A DNA stretch of 64,000 nucleotides from assembly GCA_020635915.1 (NCBI GenBank), contig JACJYU010000003.1, positions 124,001-188,000 on the forward strand, in the 5' to 3' direction. This DNA comes from Flammeovirgaceae bacterium. GTDB taxonomy: Bacteria; Bacteroidota; Bacteroidia; Cytophagales; Cyclobacteriaceae. Positions within the stretch are counted from its first letter, which is position 1, and every line of letters starts with the position of its first letter. Shown in pieces: positions 35,901-43,607 of this stretch. Position numbers and translations under genes: made by a program. Under the pieces are notes generated by a model. The model did not search any database. It was not told the DNA's origin and was given only the letters and a program-made list of their open reading frames with translations.

Positions 35901-36110
35901 CCCAGCCTGGTCAGCGAGCAGCTTTCCACCGCAAGGCGCTTTTTGCAGGACACCACTTTCCCGGTGACGGAAACGCAAAAAAGGGTGCTGTCGGCAACCG
36001 AAAAAGGCATCCAGCCGGTGATGGACGATGTGGACGCATTCTTCTCCACCGACTGGCCTTCGTTCAAGAAAGCAGTGTCCGATTCCCATTTTAGTTTGTT
36101 CACGAATTAG
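32988..36110 (+). CDS. Exported BNR/sortilin-type beta-propeller protein
   Basis: 1040 aa with signal peptide (MFKIFFFTVAGLLFSIPLYPQ). From about residue 30 to 720 there are about ten Asp-box repeats of the type SxDxGxTW: SIDGGKTW, TTDGGKTW, SYDAGETW, SEDGGEHW, SNDGGKTF, SRDRGKTW, STDHGATW, TTNGGQTW, DMGKTW, VDDAKTW, which form VPS10/sortilin-like beta propellers, probably two. The C-terminal 280 residues (KVTDEKDSAKAVITVYDNYGKPIRSLK onward) are an Ig-like region followed by a helical part with charged repeats (AKETVELILAQLKAREKSEANNRLKQQAD). Such proteins are common in Bacteroidota and often annotated as glycosyl hydrolases, but no catalytic pair is evident. Confidence 0.88.
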   Translation: MFKIFFFTVAGLLFSIPLYPQQLDMALFKGIQPRNIGPAGMSGRVTAIEVVESSPDIIFIGTASGGLWKSENGGTSFTPIFENEKAASVGAVAVNQKNPAGIWIGTGEGNPRNSLNSGNGVYKSIDGGKTWQHMGLEGTRNIHRVIINRDDPNTVYVGAIGSPWGEQEERGFYKTTDGGKTWRKTLYVGPKAGIGDMVVDPANPNKIIAAMWEHRRWPWYFQSGGPGSGLYISYDAGETWKKKTHASGLPAGDLGRIGLAIAPSSPNIVYALVEANKTGLYRSEDGGEHWHLVSTKNIGGRPFYYADIFVDPKNENRIYNLHTYVDVSNDGGKTFERLIDPSLVHVDNHAWYVHPEDPSFLICGNDGGAVISRDRGKTWRFVENMPLAQFYHIDVDNQLPYNVYGGLQDNGSWRGPSQVWRRYGIRNMHWDRVGGGDGFDVAPDPMDESRYGYSLSQGGNLSRFDLKTGSRQFIKPFLASGEALRFNWNTALAIDPIDKSTLYVGAQYVMKSTDHGATWEKISPDLTTNDPEKQKQATTGGLTLDNSGAENHTTILTIAPSPLQKGVIWAGTDDGNVQLTTNGGQTWTNLIGKMPGAPKQAWVAQVRASSHSANEAFVVINNYRQNDWSPYVYRTKDMGKTWTRIANDQNVYGYALSVIQDPVVPNLLFLGTEYGLYVSVDDAKTWTKWTSGYPTVSTMDMEIQPREADLVLGTFGRAVWILDDIRPLRELARAGYNTVLAKDIKVFDAPTAYIINQGEANGYRSTGDGLYEGENKKPSAWITFYLKGLKKVTDEKDSAKAVITVYDNYGKPIRSLKVRPTQGFNRAMWDLDVKGTRMPDAKKPKEGPAEPGGRTVTPGNYKVVVSYNSFKDSTNVEVKLDPNIQMTVNELNGKAALIDALSTLAAGATSRTDRLNEAKETVELILAQLKAREKSEANNRLKQQADTIKSKINKLVLRINPREDIQGFSDDPSLVSEQLSTARRFLQDTTFPVTETQKRVLSATEKGIQPVMDDVDAFFSTDWPSFKKAVSDSHFSLFTN

Positions 36111-36166
36111 TGGACAGGGAAGCCGGGACGGTGGCACCTTGAGGGCCCAGTGCGTCCGTTGAAGCC

Positions 36167-36220
36167 CCACCCCTGGTTCGTGGGGACACGAACCAGGGGT
36201 GGGACACGAACCAGGGGTGG
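36167..36220. repeat. Intergenic palindromic repeats, copy 3, with an extra half-site
   Basis: CCACCCCTGGTTCGTG (36167-36182) and CACGAACCAGGGGTGG (36187-36202) form a perfect 16-bp inverted repeat with spacer GGGA. A third half-site CACGAACCAGGGGTGG follows at 36205-36220. It lies downstream of the propeller gene and upstream of padR. Confidence 0.88.
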
Positions 36221-36300
36221 TTTGGGGTGTTTGACCATCTTTTGGCAATTAACGGCCCGTCTTGCCCTTCAAAATAATACCTGCGGGGGAAACCTTTATT

Positions 36301-36321
36301 ATACCTAATCGTATTAGGTAT
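36301..36321 (+). promoter_or_regulatory. PadR operator, perfect 9-bp inverted repeat
   Basis: ATACCTAAT (36301-36309), CGT, ATTAGGTAT (36313-36321), 14 bp before the padR ATG. PadR-family repressors bind such dyads and usually repress their own operon with the downstream membrane protein gene. Effector and function are inferred, not seen. Confidence 0.8.
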
Positions 36322-36335
36322 ATAAACCTGTTGTC

Positions 36336-36662
36336 ATGCCTTCAAAGGAACTTATTGCCGCCTCTACTGTGCCCGTCATTTTGTCCATCCTGGCCCGTGG
36401 GGAAAGTTATGGATATAAATTGATAAAGGAAGTGGCCAACCAATCGGGCGGCCAGTTGGAATGGAGCGAGGCCATGCTTTACCCAGTGTTGCAAAGGATG
36501 GAGAAGAACAGGCTTGTTGAATCAAGATGGGTGGAGGGGGAAAACGGCAAGAAGAGGAAATACTACCGCATTACAAAAGCGGGCCACGAAGTACTTGAAG
36601 ACAAGAAATCCGAATGGCTCCAGTTGCATGCCTTTCTGGCCCATCTCTGGAAAACCGCGTAA
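36336..36662 (+). CDS. PadR-family transcriptional repressor
   Basis: 108-aa winged-helix protein, PadR subfamily 2 size. ILARGESYGYKLIKEVANQSGGQLEWSEAMLYPVLQRMEKNRLVESRWVEGENGKKRKYYRITKAGHEVL is the complete PadR motif, followed by a C-terminal dimer helix (LQLHAFLAHLW). It is predicted to repress itself and the following permease gene from the dyad at 36301-36321. Gene stop and permease start are 3 bp apart. Confidence 0.93.
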   Translation: MPSKELIAASTVPVILSILARGESYGYKLIKEVANQSGGQLEWSEAMLYPVLQRMEKNRLVESRWVEGENGKKRKYYRITKAGHEVLEDKKSEWLQLHAFLAHLWKTA

Positions 36663-36665
36663 AAT

Positions 36666-39314
36666 ATGAGCTACTTTGACCTTCAAAAGGCCCTGGACGA
36701 ATGGAAAAAAAAGCTCCATAAGCACGAAGGCTTCGAGGAGGGCACGGCAGAAGAACTCCTTTCGCATGTTCGGGACGCCATTGAAGATTTGGTGGCACAA
36801 GGCAAGGGCGAAGAAGAGGCGTTCCAGGTAGTTACGCAACAAAAGGTGGGGGACATTGAGCGGTTGGCCCTGGAATACCACAAGGCCAGGAGCATTCGCA
36901 CCTCCCCTTTCCATTCAAAAAAAGGCCCGGGCCTGCCATCAAATTTCCTTAAGGTGGCCATGCGGAACATTGCCGCAAAGAAGCCCCATTCCATTATCAA
37001 CCTGACAGGCCTGGCCTTGGGGTTGGCCAGTGCCATGCTCATTTCATTTTATGTGTTTTCCGAATTGGGATTTGACCGGTTTCATGCCGATGGCCAACAA
37101 ATTTTCAGGGTATTGTCCAAAAGGGAGCGGGGGGGATCGGAATTGGTGTTTCCCCTGGGGCCACCTGCCCTGGCCCCTGCCCTCACCGAAAATTTTCCTG
37201 AAATAGAATTGGCCACACGTGTCAGGTATGCCGACAGGCCCCTGTTCCAATACGGGGAAAAATTGGGTTACGAAAGCCATGTGTTTTATGCCGACTCCTC
37301 CTACCTCAAAATCTTTGACTTTGAGCTAATGGAAGGAAACCGGGGGACAGCACTTAGCAAGCCGAACTCGGTGGTGTTGACCCACCGCCTGGCCCGTAAA
37401 TACTTTGGAGGGGAAGATCCCATCAATAAGATAATTGTGATGGAGGGCAACCGGCCATTGCTGGTCACGGGCGTGGCAGGGGATGTCCCTCCCAATTCGC
37501 ACTTTTATTTTGAAGCCCTGATATCCTTTCAGTCTTACTCCGTCCCAGACGGTTACCTCGAAGGCTTGGATAGTTGGGCATGGATGGGGTTCCTTACCTA
37601 CGTCAAGTCCCATAAGGGTGCCAACATTCCTTCACTGGAAAAGAAAATTGCCAACTACGTGACGGCCCACGAGCCCAGGTATGAACAAGATGGGTTTCAT
37701 GTTGAACTCCAACCGCTGTGGGACATTTACCTGGGCTCTTCCCATCTTGGAAACCCTCACAACATCTTTCGGGCGAGCAGCTACAATACGATGCTTAGCC
37801 TTGCGGCCGTAGGGCTCCTCATCATCCTGATTGCTGCCTTCAATTACATCAACCTGTCCATTGCCATGTCTATGTCGCGGTACAAGGAAATAGCAATGCG
37901 AAAAGTGCTTGGGTCCACCAAAGGGAAACTCATCCTTCAGTTCATATTGGAATCGCTGGTGTATTCATTTTTGTCACTGGCCATAGCTGTGGCCATGATA
38001 GCGGCCGGCCAGCATTTCCTGCCAGGCGCCATTGTTTCCAGGCTATACCTTGGAGGGGCTCAGTGGGCGGCCTATTGCACCTCGACTTTGGTGTTTGTGG
38101 CGGTTATAGGAGGCATCTCCGGGTTGTTTCCCGCCCTGCGGCTTTCGTCCATTTCCCCTTTGCAACTCCTTAGCGGGACATTTGCCATGAAGGAAGGGCA
38201 TTTACGGAATATCCTAATTGGCTTTCAGTTTGCATTGTCCGCAGCATTGGTGGCCATTAGCCTGGTCATCGGGCAGCAGGTCCGATTCTTTAACAACAAA
38301 GACCTGGGCTTTCACAAAGAAGGCGTTGTTTCAATAAACATTGGCAGCGACCAGGTGACCGGCAAGGCAGACCCCCTGCAAAACGAAATAAAAAGCCTTG
38401 CGGGGGTATACTCCACCAGCCAGGCCAGCCATATCATGGGCGAAGGGTTGAGCAGTGGCCCCCTGGTGCCCCAGGGCGAAAACGAAGAGGATGCCATACA
38501 AATGAATTACTTCCAAACCGATTATGACTTCCTTGCCACCATGGGCCTACAACTTGTGGATGGAAGGTTTTTCTCCAGGGAATTCCACAGGGACTCCACA
38601 ACCTCCATCCTGCTGAACGAAACCGCCATTAAAACCCTTGGGCTTACAGACCCCATTGGCAAAAGGGTGCTTTTTGCGGGGGAAGAGAGGGAAATCATTG
38701 GCATTGTCAAAGACTTTCACTTCAACTCATTGCACCAGGCGATTGCGCCCATGGCCATCATCATGCCATTTACCCATGTTGGCCAACTGCTGGTGCGCTT
38801 CCGGGGGGAAAATGTGTACAGGACATTGGGCAGGATCGATAACCTCTGGAAGGAGGTTTTTCCCAATGTGCCGTTTGAATTTCAGTTTGTGGATGACCAC
38901 CTTGGATCGCTTTACGCGAAAGAATCCCTTTTTGCCAGCGTAATAAGGTTCTTCACCGTAGTGGCCACGGGCATTGCCTGCCTGGGCCTATATAGCCTGG
39001 CGGCCATTTCCCTGGCGGGCAAACTAAAACAGATCAGCATTAGGAGGGTGCTGGGGGCGCCCCTTCGATCCATTGCCTTGCTCACGGGCAAGGGCTTCCT
39101 GTTGCTGGTGGTGGTTTCCACCCTTCTTTCCTGGCCACTGGCATGGTACCTGATGAACAAATGGCTAAGCCATTTTGCCTATCATATTACGGTTTCGCCA
39201 CGTTATTTTGCCATCACCCTGGGCACCATACTGTCCATTGCCCTGGCCACTATGGCTTACCACCTTTTCAAGGCAGTAACGGTAAATCCCGCAAAAACAT
39301 TAAAAGACAACTAG
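36666..39314 (+). CDS. ABC-type FtsX permease with HAAS-like prefix domain
   Basis: 882 aa. The first about 90 residues (YFDLQKALDEWKKKLHKHEGFEEGTAEELLSHVRDAIEDLVAQGKGEEEAFQVVTQQ) are a soluble helical permease-prefix domain of the HAAS/DUF1700 type, nearly always found behind a PadR gene. A MacB/FtsX permease follows: first helix INLTGLALGLASAMLISFYVF, periplasmic domain, three helices, the second copy with ISIRRVLGAPL cytoplasmic coupling, and the last helix ending VNPAKTLKDN. No ATPase subunit is encoded nearby. It probably couples to a separate LolD-like ATPase to extract a peptide or lipid. Co-transcribed with padR. Confidence 0.92.
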   Translation: MSYFDLQKALDEWKKKLHKHEGFEEGTAEELLSHVRDAIEDLVAQGKGEEEAFQVVTQQKVGDIERLALEYHKARSIRTSPFHSKKGPGLPSNFLKVAMRNIAAKKPHSIINLTGLALGLASAMLISFYVFSELGFDRFHADGQQIFRVLSKRERGGSELVFPLGPPALAPALTENFPEIELATRVRYADRPLFQYGEKLGYESHVFYADSSYLKIFDFELMEGNRGTALSKPNSVVLTHRLARKYFGGEDPINKIIVMEGNRPLLVTGVAGDVPPNSHFYFEALISFQSYSVPDGYLEGLDSWAWMGFLTYVKSHKGANIPSLEKKIANYVTAHEPRYEQDGFHVELQPLWDIYLGSSHLGNPHNIFRASSYNTMLSLAAVGLLIILIAAFNYINLSIAMSMSRYKEIAMRKVLGSTKGKLILQFILESLVYSFLSLAIAVAMIAAGQHFLPGAIVSRLYLGGAQWAAYCTSTLVFVAVIGGISGLFPALRLSSISPLQLLSGTFAMKEGHLRNILIGFQFALSAALVAISLVIGQQVRFFNNKDLGFHKEGVVSINIGSDQVTGKADPLQNEIKSLAGVYSTSQASHIMGEGLSSGPLVPQGENEEDAIQMNYFQTDYDFLATMGLQLVDGRFFSREFHRDSTTSILLNETAIKTLGLTDPIGKRVLFAGEEREIIGIVKDFHFNSLHQAIAPMAIIMPFTHVGQLLVRFRGENVYRTLGRIDNLWKEVFPNVPFEFQFVDDHLGSLYAKESLFASVIRFFTVVATGIACLGLYSLAAISLAGKLKQISIRRVLGAPLRSIALLTGKGFLLLVVVSTLLSWPLAWYLMNKWLSHFAYHITVSPRYFAITLGTILSIALATMAYHLFKAVTVNPAKTLKDN

Positions 39315-39357
39315 GGTTTACAGTACCACATGATGGCAAGGGCATGGCCAGCGGCCC

Positions 39358-40578
39358 TCAATTTCCTTTGAGCCGGGTGACAACCTTCACCTCCCCTTCC
39401 AGCGTCCTGTGCACCGGGCATTTGTTGGCTATCTCCAGTAGGCGCTGCAATTGCTTTTCATCCAATTGACTGTTTATTTCCAATATCCGATCAAAAACAT
39501 CAATCTTACTGGATGGTTTTTCACAATCCGCACAGTCATCGCTGTACCTTTTTTCATGGTTGAGGTACACCTTTATCCCATCAATTTCCCAGCCCTTCCG
39601 GTCGGCATACATGCGCATGGTCATGGCCGTGCACGCCCCTAATGCAGCGGCCAGCAACTGGTAAGGCGAGGGGCCCAGGTCTTCGCCCCCCACGTCTTCA
39701 GGCTCGTCAGCCAAAAAGGAATGCCTGCCCGCCTGCACATGCGCAAGAAATTTATTTTCCCTGCCTTTGATGCCCACCACTGTTTGCGACTCCCCCTGAA
39801 CGGCTTTTTCTTCATCTGGGTGAAGGTACCGGCCCGCCCAGGCGGCCACCACCCTGCCCACGTACAACGAATCCCTCTTGTTTGTCATCAAATGATCGGC
39901 CCCATCCAGTGAGATAAAGCTTTTGGGGTGATGGGCAGCGGAATAGATTTCTGCGGCATTTTCAATTCCTACCGTGGCATCCTGAGGGGAGTGCATTACC
40001 AATATGGATTTCCTCATAACCTTTAGTACGCTGGGGAGTGTGTGCGTGTTGAGGTCGTCAATAAATTGCTTTTTAATGTGGAAGCTCCTTCCTCCGATAT
40101 TTACTTCTGCCTCTCCCTTCTTTTCTATTTCCTCAACACTGGATTGGATTAGTCGCTGGACATGCTGCGGGCAGGAGGGCGCACCAATAGTAGCTATCGC
40201 TTTTACGCTTTCAATGTTATCTGCGGCAAACAATACTGCCGCACCGCCCAGGGAATGGCCAATCAAGAGGGAGGGCGCATGGTATTCCCTTTTCAAAAAG
40301 CCTGCCGCGGCCACAATATCATCGACATTGGATGAAAAGTTGGTATCGGCAAAATTTCCCTCACTTTGTCCAAGGCCTGTAAAGTCAAAACTTAACACGC
40401 CAAACCCGGCTTCCGTTAGGCTGTTTACAATGTTCCTGACCGCGGTCAGGTTTTTGTTGCAGGTGAAGCAATGTGCAAAAATGGCGTAACTATGGGGATT
40501 GCCACCGGCTGGTAGTTCCATGTTGGCAGACAACTGTTGGCCTTCCTTGTTTTCAAATTGTGTTTTTGTCCTTTTCAT
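39358..40578 (-). CDS. Alpha/beta hydrolase - OsmC fusion protein
   Basis: About 406 aa from ATG 40578 (MKRTKTQFENKEG). The N-terminal 250 residues are an alpha/beta hydrolase: FAHCFTCNKNL, LSFDFTGLGQSEG, LLIGHSLGGAAVLFAAD (nucleophile Ser), and DGADHLM (catalytic His). The C-terminal 150 residues form an OsmC/Ohr-type domain with the redox Cys pair: ALGACTAMTMRMYA and NKCPVHRTLEGEVK. Ohr/OsmC proteins reduce organic peroxides. The fusion is known in several phyla; here it is a single gene divergent from the PorE-like gene. Confidence 0.92.
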   Translation of the reverse strand: MKRTKTQFENKEGQQLSANMELPAGGNPHSYAIFAHCFTCNKNLTAVRNIVNSLTEAGFGVLSFDFTGLGQSEGNFADTNFSSNVDDIVAAAGFLKREYHAPSLLIGHSLGGAAVLFAADNIESVKAIATIGAPSCPQHVQRLIQSSVEEIEKKGEAEVNIGGRSFHIKKQFIDDLNTHTLPSVLKVMRKSILVMHSPQDATVGIENAAEIYSAAHHPKSFISLDGADHLMTNKRDSLYVGRVVAAWAGRYLHPDEEKAVQGESQTVVGIKGRENKFLAHVQAGRHSFLADEPEDVGGEDLGPSPYQLLAAALGACTAMTMRMYADRKGWEIDGIKVYLNHEKRYSDDCADCEKPSSKIDVFDRILEINSQLDEKQLQRLLEIANKCPVHRTLEGEVKVVTRLKGN

Positions 40579-40673
40579 TTTGGTGGGCGGTTGCTTTACA
40601 GGTATATACAAAAAAATAGGGATTATAGTGCAGGGGCATGGAGGGTTTGCAGGGGAAATCCTTGTTCAGGTCA

Positions 40674-40707
40674 TTTGATCCAAAAACCCAATAATCTGTT
40701 AAATTTG
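40674..40707 (+). promoter_or_regulatory. Promoter of the PorE-like gene
   Basis: TTTG (40674-40677) and TAAATTTG (40700-40707) match the Bacteroidota -33/-7 pair with a 22-bp spacer. The transcript would start near 40713, so the GTG at 40707 cannot be the start; ATG 40722 is. Confidence 0.7.
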
Positions 40708-40721
40708 TGAAATTTAATTCT

Positions 40722-42731
40722 ATGGTGGCTTTTTCAAGGTTCTTGGGGTTTTTCTGCCTGCTTTGCATGGGCATCCCTTCATTTGCCCAGAAGGATTCGC
40801 TTGCCCTGTCTGAGGAATACTATAAACTGGGCATGGAGGTATTTGATTACACGCACCGTGCGCAGGCGAAAGAATTGTTTGTGCTTTCCACCCAGATGGA
40901 CCCCAACAATGCGAAGGCTCAATTTATGGCAGGCCAGTCCATCATGCTTACGGTAAACAAGGAAAAGTCCTTGCCATATTTTAGGAAAGCCTGGGAACTT
41001 GACCCTGCCGTGAACGAGGACATCTTGTACTTTTTGGGCCAGGCGTACCACCAGAACCTGAAGTTTGACAGCGCCATCCTTTTTTATGACCGCTACAACA
41101 GGGTGCTCGCCCGCTCCCTCAGCCTTGAAAAATCAAACAAGATCAATGAAGTGAACCGCAAAATATTTGAATGCCGCAATGCGGTGGTGTATATGGAACA
41201 CCCGGTGGAGGTGGAAATCTCCAACCTGGGCGATAACATCAACTCCGAGTATCCCGACTATGCCCCAACCATCAATTCCAGCGAAACGTTAATGGTGTTT
41301 ACTTCACGAAGGCCTGATGGCAACCGCAACACCACGGTTGCGCAGGACCTGGAATACTATGAGGACATATATTATTCGGAATATGCGGAAGGGAAATGGC
41401 AGCATTCGAAGAACATGCAGGGGCCCCTTAATACGAACTACCACAATTCCAGTGTGGCCATTTCGCATGATGGGCAGGAGATCATCATTTACCAGGATGG
41501 AAACGGGGGCGACCTGTTTGTCTCCAGGAAAAACGAATCCGGGTGGTCCACGCCAAAGGCCATGGAGGGGATCAATTCTGAATACCTGGAAAACTCTGCT
41601 TCACTTTCCGCAGACAACAAAACCGTGTACTTTACCAGCGACCGGGCCGGGGGCTATGGCGGCACCGACATCTACAAGGCCGAATTGGGCAGGGGAAACC
41701 GGTGGGGCAATATTCAAAACCTGGGGCCCCTGGTGAATACCGAAATGGACGAAGATGGTGCGTTCATTACCACCAGTGGAAAATACCTGTACTTTAGCTC
41801 CAACGGCCACGCAGGAATGGGCGATATGGATTTGTACAGGACCACTTTGGACACCGTGACCGGCACATGGGGAGGGCCGGTCAACCTGGGCTACCCTATC
41901 AACTCACCAGAAAATGATATCTACTTCGTGCTGAATGAAGATGAAACGACAGGCTACCTCTCATCGGTGCGCCAGGACAACATAGGCGAGCAAGACATTT
42001 ATAAAGTGGACATGCGCAACTGGAAGCCCGTTTACCTGGGCCAGCAGGATTATGCTAACTTGTTTGCGGAAAGCGCCTCGGTAAACCACCAGGAGGCAGC
42101 GCGCCTTTTTTCGGGAGAAGGCGAAGCCGCCCTTTCATTGGTGGTGCTGGATGCCCTGGGCCGCCAGCCTTTGCATGCACAAGTGGCCATTCACGGCAAG
42201 GGGGGCAGCCAAAACCTGGACAGTGTGGAAAAGGGGGTATTCACCACGATGTTGAAAACAGGCCCGGAAGGCCCACAGGTATACAAGCTGGATATCAACA
42301 GTATGGGCTACATACCGCAGAAGGCTTCTTTGTACCTGGGGGCTTTCCCTAAAATGGAGGTACGTGACACCGTGCTGCTCCAAAAACTACCAGTCAACGT
42401 TCCGGCACTCATCGATATCTACTTTGCCCACGATAGCGATGTGCCCTTGTCCTTCAAGGGCCTCCAGGATGTCCGCAATATGATGGAGGCATTCCCCAAT
42501 ATGCAAGTGGAAATCGGGGGGCACACCGATTCCATCGGCCCGGAAGGCTACAACCAATCGTTGAGCCAACGAAGGGCCGAAGCGGTAAAAACCTACCTTG
42601 AAAAATTAGGCATTGGCCCCGAAAGGGTGCGTGCCGTAGGCCATGGGGAGTCAAGGCCTGTTGCCCCGAACGATTCACAGGAAGGGCGAAGGCTGAACCG
42701 CAGGACGGAATTCGTTATTATCCGACAATAG
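40722..42731 (+). CDS. PorE-like TPR / PD40 propeller / CRD / OmpA protein
   Basis: About 669 aa starting at ATG 40722 with a signal peptide (VAFSRFLGFFCLLCMGIPSFAQ). Domains in order: TPR-like helices (about 15-125), a PD40/WD40-like beta-propeller (about 160-445; SEYPDYAPTINSSETLMVFTSRR and YLYFSSNGHAGMGDMDLY), a carboxypeptidase-regulatory-like domain (about 470-545), and an OmpA C-terminal peptidoglycan-binding domain (555-669; IYFAHDSDVPLS, VEIGGHTDSIGPEGYNQSLSQRRAEAVKTYL, NRRTEFVI). This order matches PorE, the T9SS component that links the outer-membrane ring to peptidoglycan. Several OmpA proteins share the order, so a paralog is possible. Confidence 0.9.
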   Translation: MVAFSRFLGFFCLLCMGIPSFAQKDSLALSEEYYKLGMEVFDYTHRAQAKELFVLSTQMDPNNAKAQFMAGQSIMLTVNKEKSLPYFRKAWELDPAVNEDILYFLGQAYHQNLKFDSAILFYDRYNRVLARSLSLEKSNKINEVNRKIFECRNAVVYMEHPVEVEISNLGDNINSEYPDYAPTINSSETLMVFTSRRPDGNRNTTVAQDLEYYEDIYYSEYAEGKWQHSKNMQGPLNTNYHNSSVAISHDGQEIIIYQDGNGGDLFVSRKNESGWSTPKAMEGINSEYLENSASLSADNKTVYFTSDRAGGYGGTDIYKAELGRGNRWGNIQNLGPLVNTEMDEDGAFITTSGKYLYFSSNGHAGMGDMDLYRTTLDTVTGTWGGPVNLGYPINSPENDIYFVLNEDETTGYLSSVRQDNIGEQDIYKVDMRNWKPVYLGQQDYANLFAESASVNHQEAARLFSGEGEAALSLVVLDALGRQPLHAQVAIHGKGGSQNLDSVEKGVFTTMLKTGPEGPQVYKLDINSMGYIPQKASLYLGAFPKMEVRDTVLLQKLPVNVPALIDIYFAHDSDVPLSFKGLQDVRNMMEAFPNMQVEIGGHTDSIGPEGYNQSLSQRRAEAVKTYLEKLGIGPERVRAVGHGESRPVAPNDSQEGRRLNRRTEFVIIRQ

Positions 42732-42760
42732 CAAAGCTTTTTGCTGGCTGTTCATTTGCC

Positions 42761-43513
42761 TCACGGTTTCCTGCACTCCACCAACCAATCCCATGGGTAC
42801 GGGCCCTTCATCCATTTAGGTGGTTCCCTGAATTCGGTGTTCCAGTCGTACTCCAACCTTTCGATGGCCGTTACCTCCAGGCCGGCCTCGGCAAAAACCA
42901 CCTGCAACTCCGAATGTGAATAGTGCTTGGTTGGCCTGCCATCAATATCCACAATCCCCTGCAAAAGGTCTTTGATGTCTTTTCGGTAATACTCAAACTC
43001 CGACTTGGGTATTTCATCAGGGGGCACGCCCTTCCTGCGGTACCAATCCATCATGCGCCAGGCATAAAACAGGGTCGATTCAATGGAAGGCACCACAAAA
43101 ATGGCATTGCCGCCTTTCTTTAACGCTTTTTTTACATTTTGTATAATATCGAGGTTCTTTGCCACCTCAGCAAAGATGGCCACGTTGCTGCAAAGGATAA
43201 ATTCAACCGGGATTAAACCAAGATTGGCCAGGGTCAGGTCCATTCTTTTAAACCGAATGTTGTCAAATGGTTTTTCCTTTGCCAGGTCCAGGCAATTTTG
43301 GGAAATATCCAACGCCAGCACGGACTTAAAGTTGGGGGACAGGTAATGAAAACCATTTCCTATCCCACAGCCAAAATCAATGGCCTTATGGGACGGGTTG
43401 GCGTGCTTTTTGAAATAGCCCCCCAATTTCTTTTCCTTGTCCGACTCAAAGGCATTTAATACCTCGTCTTCGTACTTGTCGGCTATCTTGTCCCAATGGC
43501 GTTCTTCCTGCAT
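42761..43513 (-). CDS. Class I SAM-dependent methyltransferase
   Basis: About 250 aa from ATG 43513 (MQEERHWDKIADKYEDEV); a TTG six codons upstream also reads in frame. It contains AIDFGCGIGNGFHYLSP (SAM motif I), VLALDISQNCLDLAKE (motif II acidic residue), and NVKKALKKGGNAIFVVPS, the class I Rossmann methyltransferase core. The C terminus, rich in aromatic residues (WMKGPYPWDWLVE), may bind the substrate. The substrate is unknown. Convergent with the OmpA gene. Confidence 0.9.
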   Translation of the reverse strand: MQEERHWDKIADKYEDEVLNAFESDKEKKLGGYFKKHANPSHKAIDFGCGIGNGFHYLSPNFKSVLALDISQNCLDLAKEKPFDNIRFKRMDLTLANLGLIPVEFILCSNVAIFAEVAKNLDIIQNVKKALKKGGNAIFVVPSIESTLFYAWRMMDWYRRKGVPPDEIPKSEFEYYRKDIKDLLQGIVDIDGRPTKHYSHSELQVVFAEAGLEVTAIERLEYDWNTEFREPPKWMKGPYPWDWLVECRKP

Positions 43514-43607
43514 GACTTCCCTTTCCTTCAAGTCAGGTTTTTTCCCTATAAAAAAAATTCATGCCACCTGTTTGGCCGCAACAGGCCCGTCCTTTTGTTC
43601 CGCAGCC

